64,000 nucleotides of DNA from Mesorhizobium muleiense (lineage in GTDB: Bacteria; Pseudomonadota; Alphaproteobacteria; Rhizobiales; Rhizobiaceae), in assembly GCF_900099905.1 (NCBI RefSeq), contig NZ_FNEE01000016.1, forward strand, positions 62,001 to 126,000, in the 5' to 3' direction. The notes under the pieces are model-generated. The model was not told the origin of the DNA. It ran no database searches and saw only the letters and a program-made list of their open reading frames with translations. Each line of letters opens with the position of its first letter. Within the stretch, counting starts at the first letter, position 1. Positions 26,247 to 34,928 of this stretch are shown one piece after another. The position numbers and the translations under genes were made by a program.

Positions 26247-27848
26247 TCAGACAATCTTGGCGTTCATGGCCAGCGTATACTGGTCGGCCCGCGTCGTGAA
26301 CTGAAGGTCCTTTCGGGCAGCCACGACGAGAACCTCATGGTGCAGCGGAATCAGGGCGACGTCGTTGAAGACGATGTCGCTGAGCTCCGAGAGCATCATT
26401 TCGCGTTTGGTGTCGTCCAGCGTCCGCTTCGCCACAGCCAGTTTGGCATCGAGATCGGAATTGGAGTAGCGACCCGAATTGGCGATGCCCATACCGGCGT
26501 CCGGATTCTGCGTCGCGACCAGAGCTGTCATCGGGTTCGAGGTTTCGCCTGTGTTGACGCCCCAGGAGTCCAGATTGACGCTGAACTCATGGGCATCCGC
26601 CTTGTCGGCATAAACCGACCAGGGCATGACCTCGACGCTGACTTCCAGGCCGATGCGAGAGAACATCTGGGCCACGGCCTGCACGATCTTCGAATCGTTG
26701 ACGATACGATCATTGGGCCCGTGGATCGTCAGGCGGAAGCCATCGGGGTAGCCGGCCTCGGCAAGCAGGGCCGTGGCTTTTGCAGCGTCGAATGGAACGG
26801 GTTTGATAGCAGCCGAGGTGCCCGGGGCGCCGGCGGGCAGAAACTGTGAAGCGACAATGGCATTGCCCTGCATCAAGCGCTCGACAATGGCGCTGCGGTC
26901 GATCGCCATGGACAGCGCCTGCCGCACACGCAGATCCTTCAGCGGGTTGCGGTCGAGCGGCTTGCCATCCTTGCCGCTGATGAAGGGCGTCACGTCCCTG
27001 AACGTGTCCAGCGAGAAGAAGACCACCCGGCTCGATACGCCGCGGATGATGTGAAAGCGCTCGTCTTGTTCGACGCGGGCAACACCCTCGTAGGGCACCT
27101 GTTCGACGAGATCGAGATCGCCGGCGAGCAGGTTGGCAAGCCGCGCGCCGGCATCGGTGACGATGCGGAGCTCGACGTCCGGCAAAGCAGGCTTCGGTCC
27201 CCAGTAGTTGGGATTGGCGGAAAGCGCGACACGGTTGCCGGAAACATATTCCTTCAGCACATAGGGGCCAGTTCCGATCGCCGCGGTGCCGTTGTTGAAC
27301 TGATCGCTCGGGGTATCCTTGAACTTGGCGCGGATGATGCGAATGCGACTGAGCGAATTGGGCAGAAGCGGCTCCGGCTGCTTGGTTTCGATGAGAAGCT
27401 TGCCGGTTTCGGGCGAGGTGATCGACTTGATGTTGCGCGTGTAGGTCCGGAACGACGCCGTGCTGTCGATGGTGTTGGCCCGGTCGAATGAGACGACGAT
27501 GTCGTCTACGGTGAGCGGCTCACCGTCGCTGAAGCGCACGTCTGGGCGCAGGTCGAACTCCCAATGGGTGTCGTCGACCGCGCGCCAGGCCGTCGCCAGC
27601 CCCGGTCTGGAGATCGACTTTTCGTCGTTGGCGACAAGCGTGTCGTAGATATGGGTGGCAAGCGCGTTGTTCGGCGCATTGCTCTTCAGATGCGGGTCTA
27701 GCGTCGTCGGCGGAGCAGCCATGCCGATCCGCAATTGGCCGGTTGCCGCTGCCTGGGCCAGCCCCGTCAAGCTAATGCCGTGCAAGACGGCGGCACCGCC
27801 GAGCGCCCATTGCATCAGCGCACGGCGCGATATTGTCCGGTTCATCAT
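26247..27848 (-). CDS. ABC transporter peptide-type substrate-binding protein, second system
   Basis: This 533-residue SBP family 5 protein begins with a twin-arginine-like stretch (TISRRALMQW) and a hydrophobic core ending near AQAAATG, so it is exported. Family motifs include TLDPHLKSNAPNNAL, FDLRPDVRFSDGEPLTVDDI and LRVRQALSMAIDR. The start ATG 27848 is preceded by GGAG at good spacing. It is the first gene of an eight-gene operon and is transcribed divergently from an IclR regulator. The ligand is not known; the operon's hydrolases point to peptides, gamma-glutamyl compounds or amides. Confidence 0.9.
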   Translation of the reverse strand: MMNRTISRRALMQWALGGAAVLHGISLTGLAQAAATGQLRIGMAAPPTTLDPHLKSNAPNNALATHIYDTLVANDEKSISRPGLATAWRAVDDTHWEFDLRPDVRFSDGEPLTVDDIVVSFDRANTIDSTASFRTYTRNIKSITSPETGKLLIETKQPEPLLPNSLSRIRIIRAKFKDTPSDQFNNGTAAIGTGPYVLKEYVSGNRVALSANPNYWGPKPALPDVELRIVTDAGARLANLLAGDLDLVEQVPYEGVARVEQDERFHIIRGVSSRVVFFSLDTFRDVTPFISGKDGKPLDRNPLKDLRVRQALSMAIDRSAIVERLMQGNAIVASQFLPAGAPGTSAAIKPVPFDAAKATALLAEAGYPDGFRLTIHGPNDRIVNDSKIVQAVAQMFSRIGLEVSVEVMPWSVYADKADAHEFSVNLDSWGVNTGETSNPMTALVATQNPDAGMGIANSGRYSNSDLDAKLAVAKRTLDDTKREMMLSELSDIVFNDVALIPLHHEVLVVAARKDLQFTTRADQYTLAMNAKIV

Positions 27849-27967
27849 TGGTTTTCTCCGTGTCCACTCTGGATAGTTCCATCGGAGGAGTTCTTTTCCG
27901 CTGCCGCTTGCCATGATCGAGCCCAGCTTGGGATCCGCTGATGGTGCCGGCCTCCTTCCTGACAGCG

Positions 27968-28019
27968 AGTGAAACGAAAGCTTCACTATTTGTCAATACA
28001 GATAAACCATCGTTTCACT
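27968..28019. promoter_or_regulatory. Widely spaced 10-bp inverted repeat, probable IclR operator
   Basis: AGTGAAACGA (27968-27977) and TCGTTTCACT (28010-28019) are perfect reverse complements separated by 32 bases. They lie in the 232-bp region between the divergent operon and the IclR gene. A shorter GTGAA/TTCAC pair overlaps the left arm. The position and symmetry fit binding of an IclR-family dimer or tetramer. Confidence 0.6.
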
Positions 28020-28080
28020 AGACGATACAAATCTTCTCGTTTAACCTCCTGCACGAGACGCTTTGGCGAGGAAGTGAGAA

Positions 28081-28875
28081 ATGACCGATCAAGCAGATAC
28101 CCGGTACACGGTCGATTCCGTCGATCGCGCGATCAGTTTGTTGCAGACTGTGGCCGGCGAGGCAGATCTTGGCGTTTCCGAAATCGCGCGGCGTTCCGGC
28201 GACAGCAAGGCGCGCGCTTTCCGGCTTTTGCAGACGCTGGTGCGGCGCGGCTTGCTGGCGCGATCATCGGATGGAAAAGGCTATCGCCTCGGCCTCGCTG
28301 CATTGATGCTGGGCCACGCCGCCAGCGAACAGATGGACCTGATCCGCATAGCAAACCCTGTTCTGGAAGAACTCGGTCAGAAGATCGGCGAAACCACCCA
28401 GTTGCGGATCCGCGATGACCAGGAAAGCCTTTGCGTCGCCAAATGGGAGCCGAAGCGGGACCTTCGCGTCAATGCGATTGTCGGCCGGCGGCGTCCGCTA
28501 CATGCCGGTTCGAGCAAGGCGTTCCTGGCCCATATGGGTGATGAGGAGCGCGAGGCCATTCTTTCCGGCCCGTTGAAGCGCTTCACCAAGAAAACGGTGA
28601 CCGATCCTCGGCTTCTTAGGGGCGGGCTCGAGCAAATCCGCAAGGCGAAGTTTTTCGTCAGTCGCGGCGAGATCAACGACGATCTGATTTCGATCACCGC
28701 ACCGGTGTTCGTGGCGCCGGGTAAGATAATCGCGGCGCTGAACATCGCTGCCCCGGAAAACCGGGTGCCGGAAGAGCGTATAAGCGAACTGGGCGACATG
28801 GTGGCCCGGGCCGCCCATCGTATTTCCGCCGCCCTTGGCTTCCGCTCGCCGGCTGCCAATGACATAGCGAGTTGA
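28081..28875 (+). CDS. IclR-family transcriptional regulator
   Basis: This 264-residue protein has an N-terminal winged helix-turn-helix (about 10-70, with LGVSEIARRSGDSKARAFRL) and a C-terminal IclR effector domain (about 85-255) with the typical RRRPLHAGSSKAFLAHM segment. It is transcribed away from the second peptide importer operon, the usual arrangement for a local regulator, and the shared promoter region holds a clear inverted repeat. It probably represses the operon until the substrate or a breakdown product binds. Confidence 0.88.
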   Translation: MTDQADTRYTVDSVDRAISLLQTVAGEADLGVSEIARRSGDSKARAFRLLQTLVRRGLLARSSDGKGYRLGLAALMLGHAASEQMDLIRIANPVLEELGQKIGETTQLRIRDDQESLCVAKWEPKRDLRVNAIVGRRRPLHAGSSKAFLAHMGDEEREAILSGPLKRFTKKTVTDPRLLRGGLEQIRKAKFFVSRGEINDDLISITAPVFVAPGKIIAALNIAAPENRVPEERISELGDMVARAAHRISAALGFRSPAANDIAS

Positions 28876-28889
28876 ACTGGTGCCAAGCA

Positions 28890-30809
28890 TCACACTGCCT
28901 CGGCAGATTGCGACGAGGGCTGTATCTCCGGAACGGTGAAAACCGGCACCTCACCCTTGAAGCCTTGGAGTTCGAAGGCACCCGCCTGGACAACCGGCAT
29001 CGGTGCTCCTTGGGCAAATCCGGGACCAAGCACCAGGGGGATACTCAGCTTTTTGGTCGTTGACTCGAGCCGTGCCGTGCGGTTCACCGGCGAGCCGATC
29101 GCGGTGTAATCGAAGCGCCGTTCGGAGCCGAAATTCCCGACGGAGCAGATGCCAGTCTCGATGGCGACGCCGATTTCGATAGGGGGGTGCCCGCGCGCGG
29201 TGAGCGCGGCGTTTTCCCGCTTGACCCGTTCGATCAGGGCGAGCCCGGCTTCGAGCGCGCGCTCGCGATGATCTGGCTGATCAAGCGGCGCGTTCCAGAA
29301 AGCTAGCACGGCATCGCCCATGAACTTATCGATGGTCCCGTCGCGCTTGAGTATCTCATCGGTCGCAAGGCCGAGGAAGTGATTGACCACCTTTCCGATT
29401 TCCTGGGCATCGAGTTGTTCGCTCATCGCCGTGAAGCCGCGTATATCACTCAGCAGGATTGTGATCTCGCGCTTCTCTCCGGACAGGATCGCTTCGGTAT
29501 CCGAATTTGCCAGGCGCTGCACCACAGAGGGCGACAGATATTGGGAAAACTGCCGCGCCAGGGTGGACCGGCGCTGCTCGCTGCGCCTGTAGAGGGCATA
29601 GCCTTCGAAGCCAGCTACGAGGATTGTCGCAAGCGCCGGCTGCAGTGGGTCATAGAGCGCACCCTGCAGGCTGTATTCGAGAGCGCCAAACACGAAGGGA
29701 GTGGCAGCCAGGAGCGCCAGAGCGAGGGCGCCAAGCATGACACGCTGGGCGAGAACTCCCGAAAGTCCGATGAAAACGATGCCACTGAGGACCAACCACA
29801 GCCGCTCCAGCGTACGCGCTTGCGTTGGCTCTACAAGATAGCGCCCGGCAAGCATCTGGCCGATTGCATCTGCGTGGATGTCGACGCCTGGTCGCGCCGA
29901 ACGCGCCGGGGTAGGCAGATACTGCGTCAATCCCACGGCTGACAGATCAACAATGGCGATGGCGTTCCGCAGCAGCGGATCGCCGCGACCCGAAAGGATA
30001 TCACTGGCAGATATGCGCGGCGTGTTGGTGTCGGTTTCCCAAAGGCGGATGCTGCCCTGCGGCTCAAGTGGCACAATGGTCCCGGCCATCCTGAGCGCGT
30101 CAAACCCGGCGACATTCATCCGAGCTACGTAGCCGTTCTCTCCGGCGTAGAGGCGCAGGAGTTCGAGCGCGAACGACGGCCAGAGCTGCACGCCTTGAGC
30201 CGTATTTCGGAGCCAGAGCAGCGGCACATGGCGTAGTACGCCGTCGGGATCGGGCAAAGTGCGAATTACGCCGAGGCCTGCAGCGGCGCTCGAGATATCA
30301 GGAAGGGAGCCTGTCAGACCGGTGAAGCCAGGAAGCGTCTCGGGTACCTGCCCGACGATCGACCAGCCGGCTTTGGGCTCTGCTTCTGAAACCGTCACCT
30401 CGTTGCCCAGGCTGACGGCGAGCGCCGTTCGATTTTTCGCCAGTGCACTGGCGAGGCGCTTGTCTCCAGCGATGCCATCAGGAGAGGTATCAGCCTCGGG
30501 CAGCACCAGCGCAAGCCCGATCACCGCGGCACCGGACTCGGCGACACCATCGACCAGATCGGCCAAAAGGCCACGGTTCCAAGGCCATCGCCCATATGCC
30601 TTAAGGCTCGCGTCGTCTATCGAGACAATGACAACAGGATTGCTCGTCGCCTGGCGCGGGGCGAGGGACTGGTAGAGGTCGTACGTGCGCTCGCGCAGGC
30701 GCGACAGCGGCCCGTCGAAAGCAAAATGGCAAGCGAGCAGCAAGAGTACGACCGCAAGACCAGGTATTTTCCGCCTGGCAGCCCGCCGCCAATCAAGCGA
30801 GGGGCTCAT
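28890..30809 (-). CDS. CHASE2-domain class III adenylate cyclase
   Basis: This 639-residue membrane protein has an N-terminal helix (about 15-31), a periplasmic CHASE2 sensor domain (about 40-325), three further membrane segments (about 337-405) and a cytoplasmic class III cyclase domain (about 440-600). Catalytic residues are visible: metal ligands Asp455 and Asp499, adenine-binding Lys495, and transition-state residues Asn576 and Arg580. The second adenine-specificity position is Thr569 instead of Asp, the pattern of class IIIb cyclases. It should make cAMP in response to an extracytoplasmic signal. It is the third gene of a minus-strand group with FecR and TPR/barrel proteins (15-bp and 11-bp gaps). 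Confidence 0.9.
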   Translation of the reverse strand: MSPSLDWRRAARRKIPGLAVVLLLLACHFAFDGPLSRLRERTYDLYQSLAPRQATSNPVVIVSIDDASLKAYGRWPWNRGLLADLVDGVAESGAAVIGLALVLPEADTSPDGIAGDKRLASALAKNRTALAVSLGNEVTVSEAEPKAGWSIVGQVPETLPGFTGLTGSLPDISSAAAGLGVIRTLPDPDGVLRHVPLLWLRNTAQGVQLWPSFALELLRLYAGENGYVARMNVAGFDALRMAGTIVPLEPQGSIRLWETDTNTPRISASDILSGRGDPLLRNAIAIVDLSAVGLTQYLPTPARSARPGVDIHADAIGQMLAGRYLVEPTQARTLERLWLVLSGIVFIGLSGVLAQRVMLGALALALLAATPFVFGALEYSLQGALYDPLQPALATILVAGFEGYALYRRSEQRRSTLARQFSQYLSPSVVQRLANSDTEAILSGEKREITILLSDIRGFTAMSEQLDAQEIGKVVNHFLGLATDEILKRDGTIDKFMGDAVLAFWNAPLDQPDHRERALEAGLALIERVKRENAALTARGHPPIEIGVAIETGICSVGNFGSERRFDYTAIGSPVNRTARLESTTKKLSIPLVLGPGFAQGAPMPVVQAGAFELQGFKGEVPVFTVPEIQPSSQSAEAV

Positions 30810-30824
30810 GCCGCTCGGCCAGCC

Positions 30825-31625
30825 TTACCGGCAGTCGGGAAAGCAGTCATCATCCTCATCATCCACCCCACTGCCTACAGGGGGCGTTGGGCTGTCAGGG
30901 AACTCCATGGCCACGCCGGGCAATGCGCCGTCGGTGGACTTGCAGGCTTTGAGCGAATTGCCGAGTGCTGACGCACAAATCGCGCTTACGTTCAGCCCCG
31001 GACCCGGTTCGCCTGGCAGGCCGGTGCCGGCTATTCGATCGATGCTGTCCAAAATCGGGAACGCGTCGATACCGCCGTAGCCGGTCAGCAGTTTGTCATT
31101 GTCCGACGTGCAGGCGTGGCCCGGGTTTGTGATCACGAGCTTGCGACCATTCATCATGCAGGTCATGCGGCCGGCGCGCAGTATGCCGACGGTCTGACCA
31201 GCAATCACAAGCACCTCAATGATGCCACCTCTGGCTCCGAGCACCATGTGTGGCGTCGCAACTTGCATGTCGCCGCCTTTCGAAACCTGGCCGCCGTAGA
31301 AACGGGCCAGGCCGCTGTTCATCCTGATGTCGATCTTTCCTGATCGGGACCCCGGATTGTAGACGAATTCATCGATCGTCAGGCTGGTGTTCGGACCAAT
31401 CTTGGCGCTCGACTCGTCCCGGAACACGAGCATTCCGAGACCGGTGATATTGCTGCGCAGCTGGTCGCCGAGTTCGACGCCAGCGCCGACGTTCATCGCC
31501 TCGCCGTGATTGCGGATGATGTTGGTCTGGTAGGCCGTCATGGACCCAACCGTTTCAGCGCCAGATGGTGCCGCAAAGGCAAGGCAGGCGATACAAGTGG
31601 CTATCTGACGATACAGGGTCCTCAT
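30825..31625 (-). CDS. Periplasmic FecR-domain protein
   Basis: This 266-residue exported protein has a signal peptide (MRTLYRQ, hydrophobic core, APSGAE). A FecR domain occupies about residues 30-140, with the family-typical LRSNITGLGMLVFRDESS and the glycine-rich LGARGGIIEV strand. The C-terminal half is less conserved and ends in an acidic tail rich in Asp and Cys. ATG 31625 has an AGAGG site in front. FecR domains usually act in the periplasm with sigma-factor or outer-membrane signalling partners. Here no sigma factor is present, and the partner is more likely the neighbouring CHASE2 cyclase or TPR/barrel protein. Confidence 0.82.
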   Translation of the reverse strand: MRTLYRQIATCIACLAFAAPSGAETVGSMTAYQTNIIRNHGEAMNVGAGVELGDQLRSNITGLGMLVFRDESSAKIGPNTSLTIDEFVYNPGSRSGKIDIRMNSGLARFYGGQVSKGGDMQVATPHMVLGARGGIIEVLVIAGQTVGILRAGRMTCMMNGRKLVITNPGHACTSDNDKLLTGYGGIDAFPILDSIDRIAGTGLPGEPGPGLNVSAICASALGNSLKACKSTDGALPGVAMEFPDSPTPPVGSGVDDEDDDCFPDCR

Positions 31626-31636
31626 CGCGGCCTCTT

Positions 31637-32911
31637 TCAGTTGAGTGTCAACGTGTAGCTCACGAGCAATTCGAATGAATCTCGGTCGCCGCTGGCGATC
31701 TCGAAGTCGGTTTCGCGATAGGCGAGATCGACACTGACCTTCTGCCATTCAGTGAGCTGAAAATCGCTTTCCGAGGCAATGCGCCAGAAGTCGCTCTGGA
31801 TGTTCGTGCCGATGCCGACGGACAAGTCGGGAGTGTCGCTGTGGCCGGCCGAGACGGCGACCTGGTGAGACCATGCGAAAAGGTCCGGTACTTCCATCAC
31901 CACGCCGCCGTAGCGGACCTCTCCCATGTAGCTGCGGCCGATTTCGCCAACTCCGGAGGCGAAGTCAGTCGAGCCGACTAGGCGCAGTCCGAGCGCCTGG
32001 CCATTGCGGAAGCGGTAGCTGCCGCCTGCCTCATAGAAGACCCTGCTATCGGCGAAGATGCCTTTCGAGCTGCTTAGATCGATGTAGCCGGCACCTGCAA
32101 AAAGCGTCGTCTCGACGGTGGGGCGCACGAGGAAGCGCCCACTTAGGCCGACGCCGGTCTCGTGAACGTCGCTGTCGAAGCGATCTGTGACGGCGAACGC
32201 GGAAAGTAGCAGCCGTAGCGAATCGATCCCGCTGTTGGGCAGTCCCTTGTCCAAGGTAATGGCGGCGTTCCCGTGGATAAAAGTCTCCTCGGCACCGGGA
32301 ACCGACAGGTCTTTGGTGAAAAAGCGCTCTGTCGCTGCCAGCGAGCCCGAGAGGACAAGTGCATCAGCACTTGGCGTCCCGAGATCCCATCGGATAAAGC
32401 CTTCCGCCCGCCCATAGGGCGAGACCAAGGTGCGGTCGTCTTCGGCCCCGCCCGGCTCAAAATCGGTGGATGCGCTGAACATGCCGCCAGTCAGAGCGAC
32501 TTCCCAGGTGACGCCACGTAACGCGCGCTCGATGCGGGCGAGCAGGCGCACGGCTTCCTGCTGCTCATCCGCGGACAGGTCCCCGACCTCGAGGCCGTAC
32601 TGCGCCTGCCGCCGGGCCAATTCATAGGAGCCGACATGATAATACAACCGGCTGGCCGAGAGCCGGGCACGCGCATCGCGAGGATGTTTGATGAGATACT
32701 GCTCGATCGACGAGATCGCCTGATCGTACTGCCCTGCGTTGACGGCAACTGTGACGAATTGAGCTAGCGCTCCGTTGTCGGTCGGATTGGCAATGCGGGC
32801 CGAAAACGCATCGTCATAGGCCGGATAGAGACCTTGTGCGCCGGCCGGCAATATGCCGGTACAAAGCAGTGCCGCGGCGAAGCCGAGGATCATTGAAAAC
32901 GAGGAATGCAT
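31637..32911 (-). CDS. Exported TPR protein with C-terminal outer-membrane beta-barrel
   Basis: This 424-residue protein has an N-terminal signal peptide ending near LPAGAQG. Two or more tetratricopeptide-like repeats cover about residues 45-130 (AGQYDQAISSIEQYL, then YYHVGSYELARRQAQYGL). A C-terminal region of about 270 residues has alternating amphipathic strands and ends in VSYTLTLN, consistent with an outer-membrane beta-barrel. It is the first gene of the FecR/cyclase group. It may secrete or display a partner, or pass an envelope signal to the FecR protein. ATG 32911 was chosen; 32929 is possible. Confidence 0.72.
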   Translation of the reverse strand: MHSSFSMILGFAAALLCTGILPAGAQGLYPAYDDAFSARIANPTDNGALAQFVTVAVNAGQYDQAISSIEQYLIKHPRDARARLSASRLYYHVGSYELARRQAQYGLEVGDLSADEQQEAVRLLARIERALRGVTWEVALTGGMFSASTDFEPGGAEDDRTLVSPYGRAEGFIRWDLGTPSADALVLSGSLAATERFFTKDLSVPGAEETFIHGNAAITLDKGLPNSGIDSLRLLLSAFAVTDRFDSDVHETGVGLSGRFLVRPTVETTLFAGAGYIDLSSSKGIFADSRVFYEAGGSYRFRNGQALGLRLVGSTDFASGVGEIGRSYMGEVRYGGVVMEVPDLFAWSHQVAVSAGHSDTPDLSVGIGTNIQSDFWRIASESDFQLTEWQKVSVDLAYRETDFEIASGDRDSFELLVSYTLTLN

Positions 32912-33405
32912 GCCGAGAACCCACCCCAACCCGACTAGTGCAGCGGATCTAGCACGCCTGCACGAAAAAAAGCGACAGAACTGTCAGGAAACCTCCGAGT
33001 CTTCAGCAGCTGTTGCAGCTGCGCAACAAACTATCGCGTTCATTCGCATTTCGCCTACGCTGGTTGGTCAAACATCTTCTCAGCGTTGCTTGGCTTCCAG
33101 CAAGTATTCGCTACAAACGGCAACTAAGCCAAATCATAATCAGCGGTGGATTGCGCAGCCGACAAGATCAATATTGTTTGCGCGATTCTCCACGTATCTG
33201 GTCGCCGCACGACGCATCAGGGCCACATGGAGCTCATCCGAAGGTCTTCCGCCGCGTTGCGCAAGCGCTCAGAGAGCTGGCGGGCGATGCTTCTCAGGAC
33301 GGCCTGCGCGATGTGCGGCTTAGCCTTTGTTATCTTGTTGAACGCCGACGAGGTCACTTCATAGGCAACAACGTCCTCGTCCGCGATCACGTCCGTCGAG
33401 CGTGC
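32912..33405. other. Intergenic region, no gene recognised
   Basis: This stretch lies upstream of the TPR/barrel gene and downstream of mgtE. It should hold the promoter of the TPR-FecR-cyclase group. Short frames are present on both strands but none has a ribosome binding site or recognisable protein features. No strong palindrome or terminator was found. Confidence 0.5.
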
Positions 33406-34593
33406 CTACAGCACGAGCATGGTGGCCAGTCCCAGCATCAGGCCCATGCCTACAATATCGGTCACCGTCGTGAGGAAGATCGCGGAAGCCACGGCCGGAT
33501 CGGCGCCGACCCGCCGCAGGCCCAACGGGATCAGCACGCCGGAGATCCCGGACATGAGGCACGATCCGGACATGGCGAGCAGGATCACAAGCGCCAGCAT
33601 GGGCGCCTGGGATGCCGACTCCGGCTGCCGTGAAGCGTAGAACCACATGGCCGCAGCCGCCACCAGACCGACGAGCAAGCCGTTGGCGATCCCGAGCGCT
33701 CCCTCCCTCAGCACCAAGTGCAGCTTCGGTCGTTTGTCCACATCCCCTAAGGCGAGGCCACGCAGCGTAATAGCCAGCGCCTGACAGCCGGTGTTTCCGC
33801 TCTGTCCGGCCAACACCGGGAGGAACGCCGCCAACGCGACGATCTTCTCGATCGTGCCTGTGAACGAGCCGACCACGAAAGCGGCTATGAAGGCCGTCAG
33901 CAGGTTGAGCTGCAGCCACGGATGACGTTTCAAGAAGGCTGAAAACAGCGGAGTGAAAGAACGCTCCTCCTTCTGGACACCCACCATCTGGCCAGACTGG
34001 GCAGAAATCTCGATGATTTGCTGCTCGAACAGCCGCCAGCCGCGAACCTGCCCGAGCAGCCGGTTCTCCGCGTCCACCACGGGATAGACAGGGTAGTGAC
34101 GGCGTACCGCCGCCTTGCAGGCTTCGCTCAAAGGCATATCGACGTGAAGGGCGAACGGACTTGCCAGCATAATCTGATCCACCGTCGCGTCGGCCTCGCT
34201 CAGCATCAGATCGCGCAAGACCACTAGGCCAACCAGTCTATCGCCCTCGTCCGTGATGTAGAGGTAAGTCAACTCGGTCGGCACCTGCGCGCGCCTGACG
34301 GCCTCGACCGCGGCGGCTACCGTCGTCCCGACAGCAACGCTGGCGGGGATCGGATCCATCAGCTCAACGATGGCCTCGGGGATCGCTAGATCCTTGCCGT
34401 CGGTATGAGATTTGATGGGCCTCCTTTGCGAGGGAAAATGCTCCGCCACCTTCCGGGCGTGCCTATCCGGTAACAACTTTAGTGCGTCGCGGATGAACTC
34501 GGGAGACTCTCGGGCTAGCAATTCAGCCGCGTCGTCAGGGGCTCGAGCACGCAGCGTGCGCACCAACTTCTCAATGTCGTTCTCTTCCCTCAT
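33406..34593 (-). CDS. mgtE: Magnesium transporter MgtE
   Basis: This 395-residue protein has a shortened MgtE N-terminal helical domain (about 1-60), two CBS domains (about 75-200) and the C-terminal five-helix MgtE channel domain (about 225-395). The channel domain includes the AAFLPVLAGQSGNTGCQAL signature and a late DIVGMGLMLG segment. MgtE forms a dimeric Mg2+ channel closed by Mg2+ binding to the CBS/N domains. The full-length family is about 450 residues, so the N domain is reduced, as in several alphaproteobacterial versions. ATG 34593 lies close to the first conserved residues. It shows no operon link to either neighbour. Confidence 0.88.
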   Translation of the reverse strand: MREENDIEKLVRTLRARAPDDAAELLARESPEFIRDALKLLPDRHARKVAEHFPSQRRPIKSHTDGKDLAIPEAIVELMDPIPASVAVGTTVAAAVEAVRRAQVPTELTYLYITDEGDRLVGLVVLRDLMLSEADATVDQIMLASPFALHVDMPLSEACKAAVRRHYPVYPVVDAENRLLGQVRGWRLFEQQIIEISAQSGQMVGVQKEERSFTPLFSAFLKRHPWLQLNLLTAFIAAFVVGSFTGTIEKIVALAAFLPVLAGQSGNTGCQALAITLRGLALGDVDKRPKLHLVLREGALGIANGLLVGLVAAAAMWFYASRQPESASQAPMLALVILLAMSGSCLMSGISGVLIPLGLRRVGADPAVASAIFLTTVTDIVGMGLMLGLATMLVL

Positions 34594-34928
34594 CTGTTCC
34601 CCCAACCTCTAATGTTGCGCCCCTGAGCTTATAGACGGAACCGGTTCGCTCTGCCCAGCGCACGGTGGCCTAAGCGCCTCGATCCGGAATCTTCGCCTTC
34701 TCGGGGCGCCGAGTAGACCGACCCTGAGCCATTGCGTGGGTGCATACAGGCGGGCTGTAACGTCAGCGTGTCGCCAAGAGAATTGACGTGTTGCCGAAAC
34801 TTCACCGTCGATTCCCGAGCTCTGCGAGCACGTCGCAACTCATCAACGAAGTAAGGTCGGCAAATGGGCCGTCGCGGCCCTGCTCATTGGGGTGCGCTCA
34901 GCCCGACAGTTCGCGTGCCGGCCGCGAT
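34594..34928. other. Intergenic region upstream of mgtE
   Basis: This region separates mgtE from the SDR gene at 34929 and must carry the mgtE promoter. A small GGCCG/CGGCC hairpin sits at 34868-34880. No magnesium riboswitch structure or coding region could be recognised by eye. Confidence 0.45.

Noticed and set aside
33146..33364. Small frame with a hydrophobic segment upstream of the TPR/barrel gene
   Set aside because: It starts with GTG without a Shine-Dalgarno, has an unusual composition and no recognisable relatives.
34594..34928. Magnesium riboswitch in front of mgtE
   Set aside because: No conserved M-box or other riboswitch core could be recognised by eye; a covariance-model search would be decisive.
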